From: Escarpia spicata
Lineage: Eukaryota > Annelida > Polychaeta > Sabellida > Siboglinidae
Assembly: GCA_963995525.1 (NCBI GenBank)
Contig: OZ023209.1
Location: 28,602,384 to 28,666,383, forward strand
DNA: 64,000 nucleotides
Direction of reading: 5' to 3'
Translations under genes and position numbers: made by a program
Notes under the pieces: model-generated
Database searches by the model: none
Seen by the model: the letters and a program-made list of their open reading frames with translations, nothing else
What the model was told of the DNA's origin: nothing
Shown: positions 26,061 to 44,014 of the stretch, piece after piece
Position numbering within the stretch: the first letter of the stretch is position 1
Layout: each line of letters opens with the position of its first letter

Positions 26061-26157
26061 TTGCCATGTCACGACCAAAGATAACACGCACATTATTATT
26101 TCGTTTTTCCTTTACATAATTGTATTGACGTGCTTCGTAGATACTGTTTATACAATC

Positions 26158-26163
26158 GTAACA

Positions 26164-26207
<44 letters not shown>

Positions 26208-26213
26208 TGTTAC
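26158..26213. repeat. Perfect palindrome around a TA run
   Basis: GTAACATGCAT, then (AT)n, then ATGCATGTTAC is self-complementary over 56 bp. It could extrude as a cruciform. Confidence 0.9.
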
Positions 26214-28189
26214 TCATTATTGTGCAAAATATGTAGAATATATCAATACTTAACGAGGAATTGCCTACATATTTGTGTAGCACATTATTGGTTTAATTCA
26301 GTTAGCAGCCTATTGAAAGTAGTGTAGATATTCAGTGCGATCAAGTCTACAAAATACAAGGTAGAAAAATGTGCACGTATTTATCAGCTAACACAGGCAA
26401 CAGGCCAACAGAAGAAAAGCATGGCAACCACCCGTGAAATGTCTATATGAAACGAAACATTGCGTATTGTATGCACCGCTCCGTAATCGTACTAGATGTC
26501 TGATGCTGCAAGGTTGTACATCATTAGACGGTGCGGACAAGTTTCTGTGTACTGTACAATTTATTTTACCAAACTGACTATAAACACGAGGAAAGTCGTT
26601 AAAAATAAATTTCAAATGTTTGTAAGCTATTTTGTTAGCGACCGCGTCAAAGGTGCATCTTTATCGCACGTGTTTGCGATTATTAAGTCATTATTTTGCA
26701 CACTATACTCTAGCCAATGCAGCGATACAGTTGTGATTATGAAGCCTTGCGTATCCGATTACTGTTGAACTGTTTGCGTACGTCATCGCTAACACAAAGG
26801 CAGACGAACGTTTGAATTCAAGACCCGTATCGGAGGAAATTTATAGTGTCACCTCTGCCGCAACTTCATTTCATATTCAAAATGAATGGCTCACAAACTA
26901 GTCCAAGCGAATGGTTTAGTCTGTGCAAGTCATTAGAACTCTGGAAATTTGTAACGTAATAATTCGAGTTTCAAAGAAATAAAATTCGCAATAAACGAAC
27001 TAAAAACATGTCAACAAAGTACTGTGTATAACATTTATTCTGAAACATCAGGCATTCACCAAATACAATTTAAAATATGCCGCGTTTGCACGTACTATGT
27101 CGATGGTAAACACAAAGCATTTTAAAGATTTCTCTCAATGTCGATTAAATAACATTGTTCAAGATATCTCTAAATTTCGATTAAATATCATTGCGAATAG
27201 TTTGTTGTATGACCTTGGATATGACGCTATGGCGCTCTGTTGTCTTTTATACAGCTGTGCTAATTATGTGTATATTTTCAATGATACAAACTATAATGCC
27301 CGGCCCATCAGTCATTTGTGTATACTTCGCAGTCATTCAGTCTAAATTTATAATCAAGTTGCGTCGATGGTGAGATAGTGCACGAGCATTATAGTTCTGT
27401 CTCGGAGTGTAATGTGAATTGTCAGACCGATTGCATAACTATAGACATACACCAACCAAGTCCGAAAAGGTTGCATTCGTGGTCATAGCAATTGGACATC
27501 TGTCGGACCTTCTGATGTATTTAGCGTTGACTATCCAGAACAAAAGTTGTATTTTCGACCGAAATAAAAAGCGATGGTGATTCAGAGGTGTAGTGTTTTG
27601 GATCGTTTTATTTGCTACGCTGTCTTAATGGAATGTATACAATAATATTATGTACATATTCATTATCCTCGACAAAGGTTTGTGACACTAAAATTATTCG
27701 TTGACATTAATTACAGGTCCGTTTAAATAATACATTTTACAATGTATGCAACATGTCATAGCAACAGTTTGTGTTGTTACATGATTAGTTGACTTCAGTT
27801 CACATGACGACATTCACCAATATACAAAATATTGAAACATGGATCGCATGCCCGCGTTGTATTTAGTCGTACTACAAATTTCGTTTGGCTACACACTATT
27901 GAATATTTACTGAAAAACAACATATAGAAAAAAATTATTTTTCATCACGCCTAGAATGTGTCATTGAACATGAACACACATTTTTTGCGAACCTGTGTTG
28001 ATAGTTTTTCATAATATAAACAAGTTCTGACTAGAACAAATAGACAGAAAAGCGAATCCACATCAGAAGAACAGTTTGGTTATTTAGTAGCAAAACAGCC
28101 ACCCTTTCTTCGTGTGTAGGAAATACATATATTACAAAATAGCTAGTTCAATCATTTCAATTGGGACATTGTTCAGAGGATTGCTTGTA
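26214..28189. other. Intergenic, nothing recognised
   Basis: AT-rich. Several short open frames have no domain, no codon signature and no splice context that I can support. Confidence 0.4.
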
Positions 28190-28790
28190 TCGATTGCGAT
28201 TGCATAGCGCATGCGTCAAGCGAACTGGAAAGCTCAAAAGAAGTGGAAATGGTCCAATAAAACTACTACTTCCGGCGTGCGTGCGCTGCCATAAGGGGAC
28301 GTTTATGATTGTTCGGTGCGAAGAACTGACACGGCGGGATAATCACAACGCTCGTCAATCGCAATTGTACAACATTCCGTAACGGCGTTGTTGCACGCGA
28401 TCTCGGCGTGCAACGGGCGGTTATTTGGGCCTTTCATCTGGCGTGCGTTCAATAGGACGGACGGATGAGCGGTGGTGTAATTTAGCAAAGATTTTAGTGA
28501 TACCGTTAGTTCCGCTGTTCTTTCTGTCACCTCTGCTTTCAGAGCATGAATACGTACATTTCCAACGACGCAAATAAGAATAAGTAAAGGTAAGACTTGC
28601 TTGCCAGTAAACTGACTCACATAAAAATACTCTCTTCATAACCCCCATCGAAATAACCAGAATGTGTTGGTCACCGCCAGGCACTAGGCTGATTGGATGA
28701 GGGATATTTGACCAGCACGCGGCCCTAGAGGTACAGTGCACGCAACGGCTGGTGAACACGCTCTGGCGTAGCAGCAGCGCATGCTCTAAA
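28190..28790. other. CpG-richer island with an unexplained minus-strand frame
   Basis: A ~600-bp island. On the minus strand, 28,620-28,303 is open for about 105 codons. It begins with a hydrophobic stretch (VLPLLILICVVGNV) that looks like a signal peptide, followed by a Glu/Leu-rich helix-like segment and a Cys-bearing tail. There is no in-frame ATG at its start (the frame opens at GTG after a TGA), so it would need an upstream exon. A CCAAT box lies upstream near 28,693. No domain is recognised. Confidence 0.2.
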
Positions 28791-28939
28791 TATGGGCAAA
28801 TAACAACCGTTGCCTTTTGGTGTGAAATGTTTAGCCAAATACTTTGTGAAACGTCGCCGATATAAACCTGCTGCCTGGAATCAGTTAGTGGTGCTATGTA
28901 CTAAATTCTTTTACAGCACGGACTGCTAAAAGCGCTTCA

Positions 28940-29215
28940 CACTTTATTCCCAGGCAGATCTAGTCAACTGAACATCATCTCGACGTCTTTGGAAAGCATT
29001 CAGCCACGCTGTAATTAATGCACGAAGACTATTCGTAAACAAATGTCCACCATTATCTACAGTCAAGTATTCAGTCATACAGCTGAGTGGACTGGAGCAA
29101 CGTAGAATGAACGAACTTACGCAAGATTCGACACAGATTCACAGGACTCGGGCCCGGGTTTTTTCAATTGAGATTCCGTTGCTCTAGACACTGCGTCACT
29201 GCGCTACACGATTCC
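28940..29215 (-). mobile_element. tRNA-derived SINE (minus strand)
   Basis: On the minus strand an A-box-like GTAGCGCAGTGACG (29,206-29,194) and a B-box-like GGGCCCGAGTCC (29,155-29,144) are spaced as in a tRNA gene. They are followed by GTCCACTCAGCTGTA (about 29,092-29,078) and a GACTGAATACTTGACTGTAG block resembling a conserved body segment of invertebrate SINEs. It is a degraded copy with no functional tRNA. Confidence 0.6.
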
Positions 29216-30480
29216 TCTTCCTCTGAAACCTGGCAGGAAATAGTTGCGTGAAATTTTGCAATTATCCTCTGACAACCTGAGAAACTTCCAATAATTATAC
29301 ATTGGACACTAACTCGAGTGTTAACTTGATTGCCGAAGAGTCAAATGTGAAGAAGCTGAAGTATTTTCCGGCAGAGCAACGAACATTTTAATGTCATTGC
29401 TCTTCTGCCATCCACAACAAACTGAGAGTAGCCCCCATACAGTTAGCCATACAGTCGCCGCAACATCTACAATTTCTATCAAAGTATTGTATCCTAAAAC
29501 ACAAACAATTGCAAATTGCGTACATAATACTCACCAAAACCTAAAATGGACTGAACCATGGAAAGCATCCTGGAAGGTTTGGATGATGCTGTTTGGAATG
29601 TCCACCGACTTGATATAGAACGTGGACCTACATGTCAACACAAAAACTGCAGTGACACACCGTACGCTTACCAGTCAACATATGAATACACTGCTGCATG
29701 AAGCCAGACAATGCCATATATTGGTGGGATCGTGTCGCGTTGGAAAAGAACATCGCATGTCCCGCCACTCGGTCGGAATGTGTCTGGAGACACCATGTCT
29801 TGACTTCGTACACACTTAATTACATTTTGTAGCTGCATGTGCTTCTACCCTCCAAGCAATTTCAGAATAGAAAGTTATTTCATATAGCCGTATATATGAT
29901 ACCCTTGATGTCATCCCTGCCACATATCAGTAAATCATACTTAGTGAGATGAACGCACGAGCTGGCGCAGACCACCATGCGTGGGCGTAGGGTCAGTGAA
30001 CACGTGGAGTTGTACAGGGTGGTTCGCAACAAATGCCAAAACGACTGCATGCATTTGCACAAATTCACAACGGAACGGGCAACGGGTGTTGTGGGAATAT
30101 GCCAATTTAAGAGAAGTATACCAGGGCATCTGAATGGCAATCGGGCCAACGTCGAAGAAATCGGCACTTACTTAAGTTGTAGATGGTAATGTTATTAACA
30201 AAAACTAAGCAAATGATTAGATGGGCCAAATATTACTCTGCCGTGTAATAATAGGACAATTTACTACTAGTACCATGTTAATAACATCCGTCAAATTAAA
30301 ATCATGTCACATACACACTGACGCTTTACAGGATGGTATCAATATTATAGTCGAACACTACGATATGTGGAAAAGCAACTGAAACAGGCAAGATCAATCC
30401 ATAATTACATGTTTGTAGCAACTATTCACCAATTGACTCAAATGAAACTACTACTCCTTACTTGGAGACAGAGATAAAGA
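29216..30480. other. Intergenic, no gene confirmed
   Basis: Mixed composition. Minus-strand frames at 29,880-30,167 are moderately protein-like in two overlapping frames, possibly a decayed coding sequence. No domain or splice structure can be supported. Confidence 0.25.
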
Positions 30481-30483
30481 TAG

Positions 30484-30516
<33 letters not shown>

Positions 30517-30525
30517 AGAAAAAAA
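30481..30525. repeat. TA run followed by GA/purine run
   Basis: A TA run, then GAGAGAGAGA and AAAAAA-rich sequence. Confidence 0.9.
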
Positions 30526-37035
<6,510 letters not shown>

Positions 37036-37494
37036 CATATTGATCTGTATAGTATTATTTATAGTCTTCACGTCGTGACCAGCATGAAGGTGAACAGTAT
37101 ATTTGATCAGGTACATTGTGAGGGATTAATGTTTGTTATTATTATTATAATATTTGTATTACAACTGTTGTGCTGAGTAATATACAAATTGAATAAAGCA
37201 TATTCAGTGGGGTTATGTAAAAACAATGATATCTGATGTGCAACTGTCCTCTGTCTAACATCGCATTTGTTTTAACACAAACTCTAACGTGATTCAGAAT
37301 TGCCTATGCCTATTATCTTTATGAAATTGCTCCCGTCAGTATTCCCTACTTGAATACGAACACGGATTTTTTTAATGTTTAACATATTCAAATGATTAAT
37401 GTATGCGACGACAACTTGAACCTCCTGTTGTTATCGTACTATGCATGCATTTCGTTATGGATTTTAGCATCAGAATGCTCTCACGAAGTTATAT

Positions 37495-37870
37495 TGTCGA
37501 GCCGACGTGATGTGATATGACCTGAGCGCAAGAGGCGCTGCTTAGGATCAATCGGCTCCGCCTTCTTCCTCGCCACGACTCGGGCGTAAAATCGTAATTT
37601 ATGGCTACTTTCTCGAGAGCATCTCAGTACGTTAGCGCAATAAATAACCGAGAATAATCGTCGAACGCCGTTGCGCGCTGATCTACGATTACCAATGCGA
37701 GGCTGTCCGAATTACATGACGCGATTGTGTAAGTGAAGAAGCCGTCACGTGGCGTCGCTGACATTTGCTGCATGCTAATTTGAACTGATTGCCACTGCTG
37801 GAACCGAGGGCGTATGAATAACAAATGCACCGGATCACCGCCGTAATAAATTTCCGTAGAGACATGCATG
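37495..37870. promoter_or_regulatory. CpG-richer island with CTCF-like and Abd-B-like motifs
   Basis: An island of about 375 bp in AT-rich DNA. AGAGGCGCTG at 37,531-37,540 resembles the CTCF core, and TAATTTATGGC at 37,595-37,605 resembles a posterior Hox site. A minus-strand open frame (37,902-37,624) crosses it with fairly protein-like composition but no recognised domain. I favour a conserved regulatory element; an orphan exon is possible. Confidence 0.35.
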
Positions 37871-38229
37871 TACATATCGTATTTAGCGATGGTATGACAC
37901 ATTTTAATATAAAAGTTGTTATGTGTTTATCTAATAATGCAGTAATATAAACAATTCTAAACATAAACATACACATTATATATCATAAAACATTATGGCG
38001 CATATGTCAATACATATTACTAAATAACGGCAGAATTGTACAATAGTGGCAAAAGTTATAATATTAAAAGGACGCGATTTCAAATGAATCAGTCTGCGAA
38101 ACAACTGGAAAAGAACTAATTTCAGTATTAACAATAGGAACAACAAGGGTAACAAAACAAGATTGTCAAAGCGGAAAATGTTTTGTGTAAGTAATTAATG
38201 TAAATTTGCCGGTTGCTTAAACGAAAGTG

Positions 38230-39285
38230 TTTGATAGATAATAGTACATAATTATACTACATTAAATACGATAACTATCCTTGCTTGACAATGATCCTCA
38301 CGTAGTAAGTGTGTAATATATTTAGGGCAATATGGTGAAAAAAGAATTACAATAGTCAAATTTGCTACTGACATGTTCAGTTTTGCAATATTATTTGTTA
38401 AAAAAATGCTAATACTGACGTTTGCGGTGTAGTTCACGAATGCAGTAATACTAGCGACGGCGCGATTGAGAAATGTACTGTCAGAAATTAACAATCTTGT
38501 CAGCATTTAATTTTAGTGTGTTTTCGAAATCCTACGGAACAGGTGAAGTAGTGAAAATTAAAAGCAGATGTGTGTATTAAGAACAAATCGTTGTACAAGA
38601 TCGTTGAAGAACACCACATGAAATAGGCATTTGATACAATAGTTATAATACCAAAATGTTATTTTGCGCCTCCGTCTTCTGAAATTAAGCCGAGTGGCGC
38701 ATCATGACAAACGTGTAGACCAACCTTAAAACGGATAAGCAGTACAAATGTTGCCAACAGGTGGACAGATACTCCAGGAAAGATGGGTAGCAAAGGTAAC
38801 AAAGGGAAGTTTATGAATGACAGGGCAATTGTTTAACAGTGTTCAACCGATATCACAGTAAGACAGAGAGAGCAAATTCTAAAGAGTCGGCTCAGCAACA
38901 GAGAAAGATCCAGTTCTAATGTTTGTATTGAATACAAATACAAAAATAGATATGAAATAGGTTATCAATGTTGTGTAGGCATTCTGAAATGTTGGATTGG
39001 AAAATGCAACTATGCCTGTTGCTTACATAACATTATGTTGTCAGTAATACTAAGATAAGAATCCCGTTGATACTGATATTTACAACCTTTGCTAAACAAT
39101 GTTGCTGACGTTTTAATGATGTGATACACTTAAAGGCAACATTGTGAAAAAAAATCAAGTCTATCAGTAAGAGGTGCAATTACAATACAATACAACATAG
39201 GCAAATACCCACGAATGCGGCTTAGCTCACGAATACGTTAAGAATTCACAAATGTACTTTCTGAAATTTAATTTGTCGTGAAATA
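38230..39285. repeat. Pair of diverged ~250-bp direct repeats
   Basis: 38,230-38,520 and 39,040-39,285 share in order GGCAA(T/C)AT..GTGAAAAAA, a TCACGAAT(G/A)C block and AAATGTACT(G/T)TC(A/T)GAAATT. Spacing is about 800 bp. The family is unknown. Confidence 0.5.
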
Positions 39286-39557
39286 CAACTCACATATTAT
39301 GCAGTGACTGTGAAGGTATAATGTCTGTGGGTGTCAATATTAAGAAACTTTGTTGTATCAGCATTTCACTTCAATGGGTTCTCAATAATCCAATGGAAAA
39401 TATAACTAAAAACTTTCTGAACTGATCTAAGGAGCAGTTAGCATCGGTTTAACATTACGAGTAGATAAGAAAATGTAAATTTGTGTATTTTCTGCATGAA
39501 AATTGTAATAACAATTGTGATTATTACCACTTGAACTCTATGTAGTTAAGTCGAAAA

Positions 39558-40105
39558 AAATAAATAATAATAATAATAATAACAATCTTTATTTACACAT
39601 CGTGGGGGTTTACAAATCAACAATCATCTAAGAAGCATAACAAACTCATTTAAGAGAAATAAATAAGAAAAAATTAATGAAGTTAGGAAGAAAAATCAGA
39701 GTATGTATATAGATAAACCTATGTATGGTAAAATTATGGGTAAATTCAATGATAAATTAATCGATTAACAAAAGTGCTGAACAGCTGAACATACTAAATA
39801 AAAAAATAAAGGTATAAACTTAAATAAGTTGATTAGATACTAAGATGTGATTTTGAGATAAATAAGACTAAAATTTTTTTTAAACTGTACGCATGAATAA
39901 TACAAAGGTTAAATGAAGTCTGATTATATTAGTTTGAGAAAAGAAATATCTTCAATAATTTTCCAAACTGCCTAGTTTTCTCAATCGCTCGTTCAAGAGG
40001 CAGACAGTTCCACAATGTTGGCCCAGCACATGCAAACGTCCGGCGACCATAACGTTCTAGGTTCACGTGTGGAACGACCAGAAGCAGACCACCGCCAGAG
40101 CGTAC
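39558..40105 (-). mobile_element. LINE (non-LTR retrotransposon), 3' part of a split copy
   Basis: Read on the minus strand, the frame at about 40,100-39,880 gives LLLVVPHVNLERYGRRTFAC, then AGPTLWNCLP and FGKLLKIFLS. This is the C-terminal tail typical of CR1/L2/Jockey-group LINE ORF2 proteins. It is followed by AT-rich 3' UTR, TAAATAAAGATTG and a terminal (TTA)n tail at 39,558-39,580, a usual 3' end for this group. It continues the element at 45,561-46,320, from which it is separated by an insertion. Nonfunctional. Confidence 0.75.
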
Positions 40106-40489
40106 ACTGTAAAAACAAGTGTTTTGTTAAACACAATTGAAGACATTAAGTGCGTCCAATTTAAAAAAAAGGGTTTATTTTTAACACATCCGTGAAAACG
40201 TGTTTTATAACATACGTTTGTTATTGGTGTTTTGTTTTAAACACATTGTGGAACGTATTCCATGTTAGCCTATACGATTGTATAATAAACTACACGTAAT
40301 ATGCATGTCATTGTTGCATTAAGTTTTGTATTTCTTCGTGTCGTATGCATATTTACATTAATTGGGAATTTTTTGGTGAAAATAAATACTGTTCAGGCAG
40401 TTGGCGTAGTAGATCTACCTATATGTGCCCCGATTTAAAAGAAAGTCCATTGCCATTTATTAATATTAAGTTGTTAACCTGTAATGTGC

Positions 40490-40795
40490 TCCAAACGTTT
40501 TATTGCCCATTACAAATACATTGAAGAGGAGAAAGTCGGCATGGTACGGCCATGTTACACAGCACGACTCCCTTGCCAAGACAATCATGCAGGGAACTCT
40601 GGAGGTCAGCAGACGGGGTGGCAGGCAAAGGAAGACCTGGATGGACAACATACGGGAGTGGACCGACCTTCACGTCCAAACGCTACTGAGACTTGCATTA
40701 GACCGCCCCAGCTGGAGAGCATTTGCTGCGACTGCGTCCCTCGTGTCTCCCCTACGACCTGACCAGGTCTCGGGATGAACTGAACTGAACTGAAC
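40490..40795 (+). mobile_element. Truncated RTE-like LINE 3' end with TGAAC tail
   Basis: The plus-strand frame 40,503-40,778 contains LKRRKSAWYGHVTQHDSLAK, GTLEVSRRGGRQRKTWMDNI and a REW segment. This is the familiar C-terminal end of RTE-like and related LINE reverse transcriptases (I-RRRLAWFGHV...GRQR--W-DNI-EW). It stops just before a (TGAAC)4 run at 40,776-40,795, a tandem-repeat 3' tail typical of such elements. It is 5'-truncated and nested inside the larger insertion. Confidence 0.75.
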
Positions 40796-41029
40796 AAATA
40801 CAGTCATGTGCTGCATGCAGCTTTAATGGGAAGACATACCGACAAAATAATTATTAGAACGCTTAATTAACTTCTCAGCGTTTAAACATAAACATCGTGT
40901 TTATTTTTAAACACTTAGAGAGTGTTTAAAATTGAATACTTCCAGCAGCCATACGTTGTCGCCATCTATTGACAAAAATAGTGATTGAATTATTACCAGA
41001 GCTACGGGTTATTACTATAGAAGGCTCTG

Positions 41030-44014
41030 CCAATATCCGGTACAGGTTTTGAAAGGCGCGGGAAGTCTTTTGAGTTATTGCTGCCATAATTTTGTTGTAT
41101 CATTGAAATAGGTAAGTTATATGTATTCCTTTTATTGTATAACATGACTAAGTGTACGTGTATTATTTGTGGCTTGCTAGCACTATTTAGTTGCACATTT
41201 GATAGCACCACAGTTAAGTTAAGTCGATGTGTATACTGGTGTTGCACACATTGGTCATACTCATAATTAACGGAATAGCCCGTTTTGCAAAGAAACCGGA
41301 TCTAACCTTTACACACAGTATTAATATTCTAAATCATTAGCCGTTATTTAATCAATACAACATACACAAACTGCTAGAAATGGTTATGCATGTTATCATG
41401 TTTTCTTTCACGCGTTATTGCCAGGTTGATATCGCAGCATCTGATGCCACCACAACTACTGAGGCCCCCACCACTACGGGAAAGCAACATAAAGGAGCTG
41501 AATACCATTGCAATGTTCAGTCAAAGGATGTCAACATGCAACAGGTAAAGTTACTGCTGAAGGAGACATACCAGCGCCGACGCCACTGGATTGCGAATAT
41601 GGAGGGTGGCAAGATTTCATAAATAATCAGAATGTTCTCAGCTTTCGAGTATGGAATATTTGTAAGTTTATTAATAGTACTGATTATTTGCCTGTATACA
41701 TCAAATACAATTATTTTATAATATAATAATTGCATATATAAATTTATAAATAATTGACACAATGAACTGCTCTAGCACACATGCGGCATGATGTGGTGAA
41801 GATGGCCACTGTCAGTCATACTATTATAATTATTCAGTTTATGTATGGAAAATGAATGCATTTCGATTATCGTTGACTTTGCGTTTCGTATAATTTATTG
41901 TGTATCGTATACTATGGATACCTACTGTATTTACTGTTATAGTATGTAAGGTGATCAGGATTATGTGTTAGGAATGATACAAATGAGTTATCATTTATAA
42001 AGGTACCTCCTCGATTCAATACGTATAAGATCATTTTTGTTTTCAGGCATATGGTATTATACAGACTTCACATTAAAAAATTTAAAAATATAGAATTTGT
42101 AGATGTAGTGTAATTATGCAATGATGTGTATTACTAATTTGTTAAACAAACAGACTTCCGAAGAAAACATAAACAACAATGTTGATGGTTTGTATGTTAT
42201 GGTGTTAGCATTCAGATTTGTAATGTGCCCATTATAAAAATTCAGTTGGCCTTTTGTCACAAAATATAGTTTAGTAACCCAATTCATATGAACCGGTCCA
42301 GACAGCATAACACTAGCAGGATAAACTACTACCATAATTTTTTATACCAACCACATATTTATGATAGGCAATGGAACTGAGGAGGCACCTTTAACTACAA
42401 CGATATCGGTATGATGGACTTTGGTCTTATTCAACATCACAATGTTGTTCCTGTTAGGATATAATGAGGATAATCATGGGTTTATTGTTAAGGCTTGAGT
42501 TTCTGTAATGTAAGTAGGCTTAATTGGCTTGACATAAAAATGTGAATAGTACATTTCACACACTTTCAGCTGATCGAAGAATTCAAAATTGTACTAGAAG
42601 AGAATGGGAAAACATTAGAAGTTGGTGAGCGCTCGACCAAGGTCTTCAGCTGCGTGGAAAAGACAATGCCTGCTGCCGCACTGAAGTCACAACTAGTGGT
42701 TGCACGTATCTGTGGTTAGTGAGTCATTCCATGTGAACGGAACCAATATTTCTTAAATTAGTTACACTAATGTCTTCAATATTTAAATGAATAACTTTTG
42801 GTCAGGTAAACAATAATCCCACATTTTAGTAGTCTAGCTCGAGTAGTTTTGTTCATACATTTTATGACGGCTTCATAAATGATAGATAACATTATTCATA
42901 TTTCACAGGTTAACATCTCTTGAACAAATCAACCTATATGTAAACGTAACGTTGTGGACGAATCTACAATGCGTAGATCACATACATGTAAATAAAACTT
43001 GTATAATTTAATGTGCACTAAGCTGATCAAAGTAATGATTTATTACATAAATCAGAAACTAGTTGTATATATTGGTACCTATGTATGCTAGTGTGCAAAT
43101 CACAGCATTGTGAAAGGTCTGGTTTTCTTAATTATGGTTTTGTACATGTGCAACGATGGCACTTTATTATGTTTCTAGAAAGGTGACCCATATCTGACCC
43201 AAAAAGTCAGTGAGTCTTAGCATATTTTGCTACAAAACGTTTACTAAGCATAAGCTAATCTTTTTGACCTAATAACTAATTTTCAATATCCTTCCGCATC
43301 AATGATTTCAACTCCGATTCTTCTTTTTATTTTGGTTCTGATTCCATCCTCACCTCCAACTACCTGTTATGATTCCAATTCAAATACCATTAGTTTCACA
43401 TTGGCCGATTCCAATTTCGGAATTGGAATCGGATTCAGCCTTCGATTTTGATTCCAGAATTGGAATCTCCCTGGGTCACGGCCTGGGGCTGGTACAATTT
43501 ACTTAAGTCATTTTTTTCAGGACTTGAAAGTTACTCATGATGTAAAGTGAACGAGACTGACCTCTCACACTTTTGACTGGGAATTGGACACAGTCTGGAC
43601 CGTTGCCAAATTAAATTTAGTCAGTAATATATATTTAGGCACAAAATAACCCAATGTTGCTACTATTTTGCAGGATGACCTAAGAATGCCGGCCTTTGTC
43701 AACTTTATGGAAAAGAGCACAACATTCACTATAAAGGCAAAGGCGTGACAACCTTGCCTATGCTTGAAGGTCATGACATCACGGAAGACAATTTCACAAG
43801 GATTACAGCATCCCGTTTGGAGGATGCTCCAAAATTGCTTATTCTCACGAAGAAAAACAAGTATGAAATGGCAGTCATAAAATGTGACCAGACGGTGATA
43901 TTCACCCAAGCTGCCGATGCCGCCTTGACAGTGATTGTGCTAATCGCAGCGTAATACTCTTTTCAACTCTCCTACCCAAGTTGTTGCAGTCAGTTCATGG
44001 CTGTCATGCAGTAA
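41030..44014 (+). pseudogene. Decayed multi-exon gene carried by the insertion
   Basis: Splice-consistent pieces on the plus strand: a possible noncoding exon ending at 41,111 (TAG then GTAAGT); exon 41,425-41,661 (CAG acceptor, GTAAGT donor, phase 0); exon 42,570-42,714 (TTTCAG acceptor, GTTAGT donor); a small exon from 43,521; and a terminal exon from 43,674. The join of the second and third pieces is in phase, giving AFEYGIF then LIEEFKIVLEE. Damage is an in-frame TAA at 41,620-41,622, a frameshift near 43,745 and a TAA near 43,951. A QRRRHWI segment, the EF-rich segment and a C-terminal YSFQLSYP motif remind me of the multicopy SAMD3-like proteins of fishes and invertebrates. That assignment is from memory and weak. 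Function unknown. Confidence 0.4.
43300..43475. repeat. Degenerate GATTCC/AATTCC simple repeat
   Basis: Imperfect six- to seven-base words of the type GATTCCAATT and GGAATCGGATTC, partly self-inverted. It lies inside the insertion, in what would be an intron of the decayed gene. Confidence 0.7.

Noticed and set aside
29880..30189. Frames with a VQLHVFTD-like segment suggesting a glycosyltransferase
   Set aside because: The resemblance rests on a few residues in one short frame without flanking motifs; too weak to call.
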